Source: Kiritimatiellia bacterium
GTDB lineage: Bacteria > Verrucomicrobiota > Kiritimatiellia > CAIVKH01
Length of the DNA stretch: 45,586 bases
Direction of reading: 5' to 3'
Assembly: GCA_025054615.1 (NCBI GenBank)
Contig: JANWZO010000003.1
Span: 1 to 45,586 of the forward strand
Shown here: positions 8,539 to 16,477 of the stretch, piece by piece
Layout of the letters: each line of letters begins with the position of its first letter
How positions within the stretch are numbered: position 1 is the stretch's first letter
Made by a program: the position numbers and the translations under genes
Notes under the pieces: model-generated
What the model was told of the DNA's origin: nothing
The model's input: the letters and a program-made list of their open reading frames with translations, nothing else
Database searches by the model: none

Positions 8539-8580
8539 CGGATGGGCGGGAGGGCACGCCGAAGCCCGCTCGCCCATCCG
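8539..8580. repeat. 10-bp perfect inverted repeat inside the element
   Basis: CGGATGGGCG at 8539-8548 pairs with CGCCCATCCG at 8571-8580. It sits just inside the left terminal repeat. Confidence 0.6.
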
Positions 8581-9010
8581 CGCCGCCGCCAGCACTATCG
8601 CCGCATACCTCGCCCCACGGCCTGCGCTGAGTTCACCATGCTCACCTTCACGCTCAACTTCGTCAGTCTTGCGTGAGCACGCGTTCGCCCCGACGATCTT
8701 CATCCACTCACTTGAAGGGGCGTCTCCCTCGTCGTACGAAAATATGATCCGGAACGGCGCCGGTGGAACGGCGCCCTCCATTGCCCCCCTCGGGATGAGC
8801 CGTTCCTCTCTGCCGGTCATTTGGGGAGGGCAAGCAATGCAAGCCGCTCCTCCATGGGCGGCGCCTTTCAGCCAAAATTTCGCCAGTCGCAAAGGGCTGG
8901 CCTTCGAATTCGCAATCGGGATTCGATCGCAGAAAACCAGTATCGGGGTTGAACGGGAATGATGCAGTAGCTGATGCAGTTGGCTCCGGAAATTTCCGTC
9001 GATGTTCTCC

Positions 9011-9037
9011 CATGGCGGCGCCCCTCCAGCCGCCATG
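9011..9037. repeat. 9-bp perfect inverted repeat near right end of the element
   Basis: CATGGCGGC at 9011-9019 pairs with GCCGCCATG at 9029-9037, with a 9-base loop. With the similar hairpin near the left end it gives the element a structured edge on each side. Confidence 0.55.
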
Positions 9038-9103
9038 TGGTCATTTCTATCGAGTTTCCGAGGGACATTTTCAAAGCGTCATGACAAAGGTGAAACGATT
9101 CAG

Positions 9104-9132
9104 TTGACATAAAATCTCCATTTCGGTATGAA
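9104..9132 (+). promoter_or_regulatory. sigma-70-type promoter of the secreted CBM gene
   Basis: TTGACA at 9104-9109 (perfect -35) and TATGAA at 9127-9132 (-10, 4 of 6), separated by 17 bases. The start codon lies 29 bases further on. It begins one base after the direct repeat that borders the element at 8508-9086. Confidence 0.7.
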
Positions 9133-9160
9133 GTAAATCGTTTTACCAAAGGAGACATCT

Positions 9161-10456
9161 ATGAAACATTTATTGCTGTTACTGGTCTTCGCCACTGGCA
9201 TGCAAACCGCCAGCGCGTTCCCGACTTGGATGGGCGTGTTCGGTTCCTACCAGCGCCATGACGATTCGGCAAACCCCGGGCAATTCACAATCCTGATGAA
9301 TCGGGACTATCCCGGGCTCCAAGCTCGAGTCGGCATTCAGGTCAATGGCGGGAACTGGGTGGTTTACCCGATGCGATATGCAGGCAATGTGCAGGGCAAC
9401 TCGTTATGGACTTTCACGCCTAGTTTCCAGTTCCCTGCGGGCGCTACGGTGCGGTACTACTTCCAGGGGACGGATCGGAGTGGCAGGAATATCTGGGACA
9501 GCCGAAACGGCCAGAATTACCAGTTCACGGTTCCTGCCACGACCCCCATCGTTCAACGACTTGCTGATGGCCTTTACGTTTCAGAGTCGAACGGTAATGG
9601 CATCACGACTACGCACCGATTCAACTTCTGGCTGGATTTCTCCGTCAGGCGACTCGGCGATCCCGAGGCGATTGGGATAGTGTGGACATGGAACAATTGG
9701 GCCGATTGGCGTTCCGCGACGGCCGTCAAAGAGGCGGACCTCCCCAGCGGATATGAGCGATGGGGCGTAGACATTACACCGATCGGCGACGCGTACTTCC
9801 ACCGAAGTCTGGGTTTCGCGCGCTGGTATCCGGCGGGATCCACAAATTTCATGGTCGTGACGAACAGTCGGCTCACCGTCAAGTATGCCATCTTCTATCG
9901 GGTAGGGGGAACCTGGTATTGGGACAACAACAACGGGCAAGACCACTCGTTGACCATCGGCAGCACGGCCGACGTATATGATTCCGATGCCGACGGCCTG
10001 GCGGATTCATGGGAGCGGGAACACTTCGGTCACTTGCTTCAAGGCCCTGAGGACAATCCCGACGGCGACGGTCCGCCGGGCATGCCGATGGCAAACATTG
10101 TGGAGTTTCTGAACGGCACCAACCCGAGGGTGCCGGAGGACACAAGCGCGAGGGGTGTCCGCCTCGTCTGGGGTCCGGCGTATCCCGCCAAGGGCGGCAC
10201 AGTGACCCTATCGTATGCCGTTGGCCATCCCGGAAGCCCTCTCTTCGGCAAGCCGATCTATGCCCACGTCGGATACAACAACTGGCAGGGAGTTTATCAG
10301 ACGGCACAATTGACCCCCAATGGATTCACTGGGCGGCATGAAATCACTATTCCCGTCCCGCCCCATGCGACAGAGCTGAATATCGTTTTCACCGACAAGA
10401 ACGGGTCGTGGGACAACAATGGCGGCCGGAACTGGAAAATTCTCGTGAGGCCCTAG
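9161..10456 (+). CDS. secreted multi-module carbohydrate-binding protein
   Basis: A 431-residue exported protein. It has a signal peptide of about 19 residues ending in A-S-A and a good ribosome-binding site (AAAGGAGA). Three beta-sandwich-like modules resemble starch/glucan-binding CBM25-type domains. Module one (about 22-126) ends in N-I-W-D-S-R-N-G-Q-N-Y. Module two (about 130-270) contains W-T-W-N-N-W and ends W-Y-W-D-N-N-N-G-Q-D-H. Module three (about 330-431) ends G-S-W-D-N-N-G-G-R-N-W. The W-D-N-N-x-G-x-N-(Y/W) ending is the signature. Between two and three is a D-S-D-A-D-G-L-A-D-S-W-E calcium-type motif followed by D-G-D-G, common in PVC exported proteins. No catalytic domain is visible. 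Probably binds polysaccharide outside the cell; the target is unknown. Confidence 0.75.
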   Translation: MKHLLLLLVFATGMQTASAFPTWMGVFGSYQRHDDSANPGQFTILMNRDYPGLQARVGIQVNGGNWVVYPMRYAGNVQGNSLWTFTPSFQFPAGATVRYYFQGTDRSGRNIWDSRNGQNYQFTVPATTPIVQRLADGLYVSESNGNGITTTHRFNFWLDFSVRRLGDPEAIGIVWTWNNWADWRSATAVKEADLPSGYERWGVDITPIGDAYFHRSLGFARWYPAGSTNFMVVTNSRLTVKYAIFYRVGGTWYWDNNNGQDHSLTIGSTADVYDSDADGLADSWEREHFGHLLQGPEDNPDGDGPPGMPMANIVEFLNGTNPRVPEDTSARGVRLVWGPAYPAKGGTVTLSYAVGHPGSPLFGKPIYAHVGYNNWQGVYQTAQLTPNGFTGRHEITIPVPPHATELNIVFTDKNGSWDNNGGRNWKILVRP

Positions 10457-10722
10457 AACGGCTCTCGTGCCTGCCGCCCCGTAAGTGCTCCGGGTTCCGG
10501 CTGGGGTCCGACGACAGGACAGCGGCGCAGGTCTAGCTGCGCTGCGCTGAGATCGGCCCCCTGCCGGACCCGAGAGCGGGCTGCAGGCTGATCTTCGCTA
10601 AAAGTCCATTCCCTTTCCGTTCCCTCATCGCAATCAGACGCCGTTTGCGTTGCCCGCGCCAGCGGTCCTAAGGGAAGTGAACTGCCGACCGTCATTCGGA
10701 CGGTGTCCCGTCCCCACAGACG
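10457..10722. other. structured non-coding stretch after the CBM gene
   Basis: No convincing gene. It holds a perfect 6-bp hairpin, ACCGTC at 10689-10694 and GACGGT at 10700-10705. There is also an imperfect inverted repeat around 10543-10586 (GATCGGCC...CTGC / GCAGG...GATC). It could be a long 3' untranslated region or a small RNA ending at the terminator at 10723-10748. I compared it by eye with tmRNA, SRP and RNase P hallmarks and found none. Confidence 0.4.
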
Positions 10723-10748
10723 CCCGATAAGGTCGGGTTTAGTTTTTT
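10723..10748 (+). terminator. rho-independent terminator
   Basis: CCCGA (10723-10727) and TCGGG (10733-10737) form a short stem followed by TTTAGTTTTTT. It would end plus-strand transcripts from the CBM gene or from a small RNA between. Confidence 0.6.
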
Positions 10749-10810
10749 CCGCCTTGACCCGGCTTGACGGGCGTGGCACCGTCGTAGTGCTTTTGGGATG
10801 CCGCCGATGA

Positions 10811-10837
10811 AGAGTGGGTCACAAACCCACTCTTTTT
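10811..10837 (+). promoter_or_regulatory. terminator-like leader hairpin in front of nusA
   Basis: AGAGTGGGT (10811-10819) and ACCCACTCT (10825-10833) form a perfect 9-bp stem with a 5-base loop, followed directly by a short T-run (to 10837). Only 36 bases separate it from the nusA start, too few for a full promoter. nusA mRNA therefore probably passes through it. That placement fits attenuation, for instance by NusA itself, which promotes intrinsic termination. TTGACC (10754) and TTGACG (10764) lie upstream, but I see no good -10. Confidence 0.6.
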
Positions 10838-10873
10838 CATCTGTGGCTCGGGCGCCGTTTTGGAGCGAATATC

Positions 10874-12154
10874 ATGAACAGTGAATTGATTGCGGTTTTG
10901 GAATATATGGAGCGCGAGCGCGGCATCGACCGCGAAACGCTCATCAAGGCCGTGGAGTCCGCTCTGATGACGGCAGCGAAAAAGAGCGTCAGCCCGGCCA
11001 AGGACCTCCGCATCGAAATCGACCGCAAGACCTGTGACATTCGCGCCTTTGCCCGCGTCAAAGTGGTGGAGTCAGTTCGGGCGCCTCACGATGAGATCTC
11101 GCTAGCGAACGCCCAGCGAATCAAACCGGATGTCCAGGTCGGCGAAACCCTCGAAATCGAGGTGACGCCGCGGAATTTTGGCCGCATCGCAGCCCAGACG
11201 GCCAAGCAGGCGATCCTCAACCGCATCCGCCAGGCGGAGCGGGACCGGGTGTACCAGGAATACAAGGGGCGCATTGGCGACATCGTCAGCGGAACCGTTC
11301 GGAGGTTCGACCGGAGCGACGTGATCCTGGGACTCGACGGATTTGCCGAAGGGTTGCTGCCGGCCAAGGAGCGCGTGCCCACGGAGGAATATCAGATTGG
11401 CGACAAAATCCGCGCCCTGGTTCTCGATGTCACCACCGACGCGTCGGGAACCCGTATCATCCTCTCGCGAAGTCACCCAGACTTCGTGAAACGGTTGTTC
11501 GAACTTGAGGTTTCCGAAATCAACGACAAGACGGTGGAAATGCGCTCCATCGCGCGCGAGCCGGGGTATCGGACGAAAATCGCCGTGGCCTCCAAGGATG
11601 AAAAAATCGATCCCGTTGGCGCGTGCGTCGGCATGCGGGGCATCCGCGTAAAAAACATCGTGCGGGAGCTTTCCGGTGAAAAGATCGATATCGTCCGCTG
11701 GAACGAGGACATCAAGGTCTTTGTTACCAACGCCCTGTCACCCGCAAAACTGACCAAGGTGACGGTCGACGAGGCCACGCGGACGGTCCACGTTGTTGTC
11801 GCGCCGGACCAGTTGTCGCTGGCGATCGGCAAGAAGGGCCAAAATGCGCGGCTCACCTCGAAGCTGACCGGCTGGAAGATCGACATCCAGCGCGACGAGT
11901 CGGCCATCGGCTTCGAGGAAAAGGTGGCCAACGCCATTTCGGCGCTTGCGGCGATCGAAGGAATCGGCCGCGAGCGGGCCGAAAAACTCGTCCATGCCGG
12001 TTTTGCCACGCTGGAAGGATTGCAGTCCGCGGAACTCGAGGATCTGCTGGCCGTTGAAGGCTTCACGGAAGAGGACGCGAAAGCGGTCCACGCCGCCATC
12101 GCATCGCTGTCGTCGGGCGCGGGTCGGGCGTCAGCGCCGCCTGAGGTGCCATGA
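10874..12154 (+). CDS. nusA: transcription termination/antitermination factor NusA
   Basis: RNA-polymerase-binding elongation factor controlling pausing, termination and antitermination. It is 426 residues. In order: N-terminal RNAP-binding domain (residues 1 to ~125, M-N-S-E-L-I-A-V-L-E-Y-M), S1 domain (G-D-I-V-S-G-T-V), then two KH domains with D-P-V-G-A-C-V-G-M-R-G-x-R and I-G-K-K-G-Q-N-A-R-L. A short C-terminal helix-hairpin-helix region (I-E-G-I-G-R-E-R-A) follows. I chose the ATG at 10874, preceded by TTGGAG; the frame is open to 10814 but the extension overlaps the leader hairpin. The usual upstream partner rimP is missing. The stop overlaps infB (ATGA). Confidence 0.95.
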   Translation: MNSELIAVLEYMERERGIDRETLIKAVESALMTAAKKSVSPAKDLRIEIDRKTCDIRAFARVKVVESVRAPHDEISLANAQRIKPDVQVGETLEIEVTPRNFGRIAAQTAKQAILNRIRQAERDRVYQEYKGRIGDIVSGTVRRFDRSDVILGLDGFAEGLLPAKERVPTEEYQIGDKIRALVLDVTTDASGTRIILSRSHPDFVKRLFELEVSEINDKTVEMRSIAREPGYRTKIAVASKDEKIDPVGACVGMRGIRVKNIVRELSGEKIDIVRWNEDIKVFVTNALSPAKLTKVTVDEATRTVHVVVAPDQLSLAIGKKGQNARLTSKLTGWKIDIQRDESAIGFEEKVANAISALAAIEGIGRERAEKLVHAGFATLEGLQSAELEDLLAVEGFTEEDAKAVHAAIASLSSGAGRASAPPEVP

Positions 12155-14319
12155 GAGTTTTTGAGTTAGCCAAACAGCTCGATCGGCCGACGAAGGACAT
12201 CCTGGACAAGATCCAGGCCCTCAACCTTGGCGAGGTGCGCAACCACATGAGCATGCTCACCAAGGAACAGGAGGAGGCGCTTCGCAAGGCCTTCGCCCCG
12301 CCGCCCGCCGCCGCGCCCGCTCCGACGCAGGCGCCTGCTGCCGCCGCCGGCAAGCCGAACGCGTCAACCGCTCCGTCAACCGCTCCGTCAACCGCTCCGT
12401 CGGCCGCGACGCAGACCGCCGCCCCAAGCGCAGACGCGCCGGCCCCAACGGCCCCGACTCAGGGGCAGCCGATGTCGGCAATCCCTCCGGATGCGGCGAT
12501 GGTTGCGGTCCCGGAGTCGAAGCAGATCTTTGTGAAACCGGGCGCGCCGATCATCGTTCGCGACCTGGCGGAGCACATGGGGCTTAGGCCGAATCAGCTC
12601 ATTCGCGAGCTGATGAGCCTCAACATCTTCGCCTCCATCAACCAAAAGATCGAACTGAAGATTGCCCAGCAGATTTCCCAGAAGTGGGGCTGGACGGTCG
12701 AGCTGGAGAAAAAGCAGGAGGCGAAGCCGCCGCCGGCACCGCCAAAACCCAAGCCGAAACCCGTCGTCGAGAAAATCGACGCCCCGGAAAACATCATTAC
12801 GCGACCCCCGGTGGTCGTGTTCATGGGTCATGTCGACCACGGGAAGACCTCGCTGCTCGACAAGATCCGAAACACGCGCGTCGCCGCGGGCGAGGACGGC
12901 GGCATCACCCAGCACATCGGCGCTTACACGGTGACCCTCAACGACAAAGACAAGCACAAGATCACGTTCCTGGACACGCCGGGCCACGAGGCCTTCACGG
13001 CCATGCGGGCCCGCGGCGCAAACCTGACGGACATCGCGGTGATTGTCATCGACGGCGTCGACGGCGTGATGCCCCAGACCCGCGAAGCGATCCAGCATGC
13101 GAAGGCGGCCAAGGTCGCCATCATGGTGGCCATTAACAAGAAGGACCTCCGAGGCTTCAACGCAGACCGCGTGAAACAGCAGTTGCAGCAGCTCGGCCTC
13201 ACGCCGGAAGACTGGGGCGGCGATGTGATCTGCTGCCCCGTCAGCGCGCTGACGGGCGACGGCATCCAGAATTTTCTCGAGAACATCATCGCGCAGGCCG
13301 AAATCCTCGAGCTGAAGGCCAACCCCAAGTTGCCGGCACGCGGATACGTCGTCGAATCCCGCATGGAAACCGGGATGGGCCCGACCGCAACGCTGCTGCT
13401 CCGCGACGGCACGCTTCGCGTCGGCGACGCGATCCTCTGCGGGCCGTACTGGGGCCGCGTGCGCGCGCTGATCAACGACCGGGGCGAGCGGGTGAAGTCG
13501 GCCGGCCCGTCGGACGCCGTGAAATGCCTTGGCCTGACGGGGGTGCCTGAACCGGGCTCAGAATTTGTGAAAATGCCCGACGAGAAGGCGGCCCGCGAGG
13601 AGGCCGAGGCGCGGCAGGCCGCGCTGCGGGCATCGGAGATGGCCGAACAAAAGCCGCGCCGGCTTACGCTGGAGGACATCCTCCAGGCGGGCGCGGAAAG
13701 CGGCAAGAAGACCCTCTCCATCGTGTTGAAGGCGGACACGCAGGGTTCTCTGGAGGCCCTTGAATACGCGATAAACAACATCAAGAGCGAGAAGGTCCAG
13801 CAGCAGATCATCCTCTCCGGCGTCGGCAGCATCACGGTCAATGACGTCATGCTGGCCAGTGCGTCCAAGGCGGTCATTCTCGGCTTTCATGTCAGCAAAG
13901 AGCCTGATGTCGGCGCCGCAGCCAAGCGCGAGGGGGTGGAGATTCGCCTCTTCAGCATCATTTACGAGCTTCTCGATAACGTCAAAGAGCTGATGAAAGG
14001 CCTCCTGGAGCCGATCGTGCGGGAGACGATTTTCGGTCACGCGCAGGTCAAGCAGATCTTCGACCTGGGGAAGAAAGGCAAGGTCGCCGGGTGCCTGGTC
14101 ACCGACGGGCGCGTCACGGCTCGCGGCCGCGCTCGCGTCAAACGCAAGGGAGATGTGCTCTACGAGGGAAGCGTGGCCTCCCTGCGCCGCTTTCAAAATG
14201 ATGCGACCGAAGTCCGGGAGGGTCAGGAGTGCGGCATTCGGCTGGACGGCTTCGGGGACTTTGAGCCCGGCGACGTGATCGAAATTTACGAAGTCGAAAA
14301 AATCGCCCAACAACTCTGA
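12151..14319 (+). CDS. infB: translation initiation factor IF-2
   Basis: GTPase that delivers initiator tRNA to the ribosome. It is 722 residues. An N-terminal IF2_N-like domain starts V-F-E-L-A-K-Q-L-D-R-P. A Pro/Ala-rich linker follows that contains three perfect 12-base repeats (12363-12398, encoding S-T-A-P). A second IF2_N-type segment comes next, then the G domain: P-loop G-H-V-D-H-G-K-T at 226-233, D-T-P-G-H-E-A-F (G3), N-K-K-D (G4) and S-A-L (G5). The C-terminal domains end with an intact IF-2 terminus (F-G-D-F-E-P-G-D-V-I-E). The start overlaps the nusA stop. A GC-only inverted repeat (14322-14337) lies between its stop and rbfA. Confidence 0.96.
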   Translation: MRVFELAKQLDRPTKDILDKIQALNLGEVRNHMSMLTKEQEEALRKAFAPPPAAAPAPTQAPAAAAGKPNASTAPSTAPSTAPSAATQTAAPSADAPAPTAPTQGQPMSAIPPDAAMVAVPESKQIFVKPGAPIIVRDLAEHMGLRPNQLIRELMSLNIFASINQKIELKIAQQISQKWGWTVELEKKQEAKPPPAPPKPKPKPVVEKIDAPENIITRPPVVVFMGHVDHGKTSLLDKIRNTRVAAGEDGGITQHIGAYTVTLNDKDKHKITFLDTPGHEAFTAMRARGANLTDIAVIVIDGVDGVMPQTREAIQHAKAAKVAIMVAINKKDLRGFNADRVKQQLQQLGLTPEDWGGDVICCPVSALTGDGIQNFLENIIAQAEILELKANPKLPARGYVVESRMETGMGPTATLLLRDGTLRVGDAILCGPYWGRVRALINDRGERVKSAGPSDAVKCLGLTGVPEPGSEFVKMPDEKAAREEAEARQAALRASEMAEQKPRRLTLEDILQAGAESGKKTLSIVLKADTQGSLEALEYAINNIKSEKVQQQIILSGVGSITVNDVMLASASKAVILGFHVSKEPDVGAAAKREGVEIRLFSIIYELLDNVKELMKGLLEPIVRETIFGHAQVKQIFDLGKKGKVAGCLVTDGRVTARGRARVKRKGDVLYEGSVASLRRFQNDATEVREGQECGIRLDGFGDFEPGDVIEIYEVEKIAQQL

Positions 14320-14355
14320 GCGCGCGCGTTCGCGCGCCACATAAGGAGCGAAGCC

Positions 14356-14757
14356 ATGCGCCCGCAGCGGATGACGCGTATCAACCAACTGCTTCGCCAG
14401 GAAGTGGCGGAATACCTCTTTCGCCTCGTGAACGAGCCGGACTTCGATCCGGCGCGCGTGACGGTCACCCGCGTATTGACCACGGCCGACCTGCGTCAGG
14501 CGCGCGTGCTGGTTTCCGTCCGCGGAACGCCGGATGAACAGCAGAGATCGCTCGCGCTGATCCGACGGCACCGCGTCGAGCTGCAGGGGCTCATCAACCG
14601 ACACATCAAAATGAAGTACACGCCGCATCTCGTCTTCGAGCTTGACCACTCCATCGCGCAGGGGGACCACGTCCTTTCGCTCATCGCAGAAATGGAAGCC
14701 GAGCACCCTGAATGGTCCGCGCCACCGCCGAAGTCCGGCGATGCGGCCGGCGCATGA
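14356..14757 (+). CDS. rbfA: ribosome-binding factor A
   Basis: Small KH-like protein that helps mature the 30S subunit and process the 16S rRNA 5' end. It is 133 residues, normal. Typical features: M-x-R-I-N-Q-L-L-R-Q-E-V-A, then V-T-V-T-R-V-x-T-x-A-D-L-R-Q-A-R-V, and the terminal P-H-L-V-F-E-L-D-H-S block. The C-terminal ~20 residues are a Pro/Ala-rich tail. Ribosome-binding site AAGGAG precedes the ATG. Its stop overlaps truB as ATGA. Confidence 0.92.
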   Translation: MRPQRMTRINQLLRQEVAEYLFRLVNEPDFDPARVTVTRVLTTADLRQARVLVSVRGTPDEQQRSLALIRRHRVELQGLINRHIKMKYTPHLVFELDHSIAQGDHVLSLIAEMEAEHPEWSAPPPKSGDAAGA

Positions 14758-15500
14758 GCGCGCGCCTCCAGAGCCGCTCCGGGCGAGGCGCCGATCCGGA
14801 CGGCCTGCTCCTCGTGGACAAGCCGGCTGGACCGACCTCGCACGACATCGTCGATGCCGTCCGGCGCCTGTTTCATTTTCGAAAGGTGGGCCACGGCGGC
14901 ACGCTAGATCCCGGCGCAACCGGACTGCTCGTCCTTCTAATCGGCCGCGCCACCAAGGTTTCGCAGGTCGTCATGGCGGCGGACAAGGAATATGAGGGCT
15001 CCATGCTGCTCGGCGTCACCACCGACACGCACGATGCCGACGGTGCAGTGGTCCGCCGGCGGGATCCCTCCTCCATCACGCGCGAACGGCTCGCCGAGGA
15101 GTTCCGGAAATGGACCGGCGACATTGAGCAAGTTCCGCCGATGGTGTCCGCCGTCAAAAAAGAGGGAGTCGCGCTCTACAAGTTGGCCCGTCACGGCGAA
15201 TCCGTTGAGCGGGAGCCCCGCGTGCTCCATATTTACGAGTTCGCGCTGCTGGAATTCCATCCGCCGCTAGCGCGTTTTCGAGTGCGCTGCTCAAAGGGAA
15301 CCTACGTTCGAACGCTTTGCCATGATGTGGGTGAAGCGCTCGGATGCGGCGCCTGCCTCAACACCCTCCGCCGCACGCGTTCGGGCCCGCTGGACGTGGC
15401 CGAGGCCGTTCCCTTTGAGTCACTTGTGGACCTGTCGCCGGAGCAGCTTGCCCCGCTGATCCGTCCGCTTTCATCGATTTCCCTGCGTGCGGCTCCATGA
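14754..15500 (+). CDS. truB: tRNA pseudouridine-55 synthase
   Basis: Makes the universal pseudouridine at position 55 of the tRNA T-loop. It is 248 residues, slightly short, and apparently without a full PUA domain. Motif I is L-L-V-D-K-P-A-G-P-T-S-H-D. The catalytic aspartate D52 lies in G-H-G-G-T-L-D-P-G-A-T-G. The K-E-Y-E-G segment and C-S-K-G-T-Y-V-R-T-L are also present. The ATG at 14754 overlaps the rbfA stop; the frame is open a few codons upstream, inside rbfA, but the overlap start fits the family. The stop overlaps ribF (ATGA). Confidence 0.94.
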   Translation: MSARLQSRSGRGADPDGLLLVDKPAGPTSHDIVDAVRRLFHFRKVGHGGTLDPGATGLLVLLIGRATKVSQVVMAADKEYEGSMLLGVTTDTHDADGAVVRRRDPSSITRERLAEEFRKWTGDIEQVPPMVSAVKKEGVALYKLARHGESVEREPRVLHIYEFALLEFHPPLARFRVRCSKGTYVRTLCHDVGEALGCGACLNTLRRTRSGPLDVAEAVPFESLVDLSPEQLAPLIRPLSSISLRAAP

Positions 15501-16426
15501 TCCGCGTCGTCTCCAGCATCCGCGACACGGGTACCGTGGATCGCCCCGTGGTCTTCGCCGCCGGCGCATTCGACGGCGTTCACCGCGGTCACCAGGCGGT
15601 GTTCCGCGCGGCGATCGACCTGGCCGCGAGCTGCCATGGCGAAGCGTGGGCACTCTCCTTCGACCCGCACCCGCTCAAGGTGCTGCGGCCCGAAAGCGCT
15701 CCCCCGCTGATCACCTCCACGCCTCACCGACTACGCCTGCTTGCGGAAACGGGCATCCGTGGCGTAGTGCTCATCCCCTTCAACGAGGCGATGGCCTCGC
15801 TGGAGCCGGAATCCTTCATCTTCGCAGTGCGCGAGCAAACGCCGCGCCTCCACGCCTTCGTCGTCGGCGAAAACTGGACGTTCGGTCGGCGCGCGAGCGG
15901 CGATGTCGCGCTGTTGCGCAAGCTCGGAGCCCGATTTGGATTCGACGTGGTTGCGGTTCCCCGCGTCCAGTGGAACGGAGCGCCGATTTCCAGCACACGT
16001 ATTCGGCAAGCCGTCCGGGAGGGCGATCTCGCTGCCGCGGAGGCGATGCTCGGCCGCCCGTTCAGCATGTTCGGAACCGTCATCCATGGCGCGAAAATCG
16101 GGCGCCAACTCGGCTATCCCACGGCGAATGTGGATCCCCACAACGAGGTCCGCCCGCCGCCCGGCGTCTACGCGTGCCGAACGAGGGTCGATGGCCGGGT
16201 GTATCCGTCCGCGGCATTTCTGGCCGCCCGCCCGGATCCGCGCAAAGGCCCTCCGGATCTAGTCGAGGTGCACCTGCTCGATGTCTCCCTCGACCTCTAC
16301 GGCCGGGACATCGATGTGGAATTTGTCAAAAAATTGCGGGACGAATGGCAGTTTGAATCCGTTGACGTCCTCAAGACCCAGATTGCTCGCGATTGTGAGG
16401 AAGCCCGCGCCGTCTTGTCCGCTTGA
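15497..16426 (+). CDS. ribF: bifunctional riboflavin kinase/FAD synthetase
   Basis: Converts riboflavin to FMN and FMN to FAD. It is 309 residues, normal. The N-terminal adenylyltransferase half has G-A-F-D-G-V-H-R-G-H-Q, F-D-P-H-P and I-S-S-T-R-I-R. The C-terminal kinase half has G-x-x-I-G-R-Q-L-G-Y-P-T-A-N, P-P-G-V-Y-A, V-E-V-H-L-L-D and L-Y-G-R-D-I-D-V. One oddity: the conserved N-I-G-x-R-P-T block after G-V-Y-A reads S-A-A-F-L-A-A-R-P-D-P. That may be tolerated or may weaken kinase activity. Last gene of the nusA-infB-rbfA-truB-ribF run, a widely conserved order. Confidence 0.93.
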   Translation: MIRVVSSIRDTGTVDRPVVFAAGAFDGVHRGHQAVFRAAIDLAASCHGEAWALSFDPHPLKVLRPESAPPLITSTPHRLRLLAETGIRGVVLIPFNEAMASLEPESFIFAVREQTPRLHAFVVGENWTFGRRASGDVALLRKLGARFGFDVVAVPRVQWNGAPISSTRIRQAVREGDLAAAEAMLGRPFSMFGTVIHGAKIGRQLGYPTANVDPHNEVRPPPGVYACRTRVDGRVYPSAAFLAARPDPRKGPPDLVEVHLLDVSLDLYGRDIDVEFVKKLRDEWQFESVDVLKTQIARDCEEARAVLSA

Positions 16427-16477
16427 TCCGTTCGCGCTTGTTCAGGTATCGTCGCACATTTATTCGGAGGAATCCTC

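Larger units (their letters stand above)
8508..9086. mobile_element. 579-bp transposase-less element with terminal inverted repeats
   Basis: The left end (8508-8534) starts TGTCAAAAC and ends AAATGTCCCC. The right end (9062-9086) is its imperfect inverted copy: read from outside it starts TGTCATGAC and ends AAATGTCCC. About 19 of 26 positions match with one gap. Directly outside lie 17-base direct repeats, 8491-8507 (AAAGTGAAAGGATTCAG) and 9087-9103 (AAGGTGAAACGATTCAG), identical at 15 positions. The interior has no transposase; its longest open frame (minus, 8521-9036) has no recognisable protein character. Ends beginning TGT are common among DDE insertion sequences; family assignment is not possible by eye. 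Best read as a decayed insertion sequence or a MITE-like derivative. Confidence 0.5.

Noticed and set aside
8521-9036. 171-codon minus-strand frame inside the element
   Set aside because: No domain, signal or transposase motif; low-complexity Ala/Arg/Pro composition typical of chance frames.
10457-10748. tmRNA, SRP RNA or RNase P RNA
   Set aside because: Conserved landmarks of each (tag-coding region and tRNA-like end, GGAAGCAGCC-type loop, GAGGAAAGTCC block) were looked for and are absent.
10453-10779. 108-codon minus-strand frame before nusA
   Set aside because: It runs over a terminator and hairpins and reads as random sequence.
12363-12398. Tandem 12-base repeat as a regulatory element
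   Set aside because: It encodes S-T-A-P repeats in the flexible Pro/Ala linker of IF-2, which commonly varies in length.
13558-14919. 453-codon open frame antisense to infB and rbfA
   Set aside because: It mirrors the codon structure of infB, crosses several real genes and has no recognisable protein character; GC-rich genes generate such shadows.
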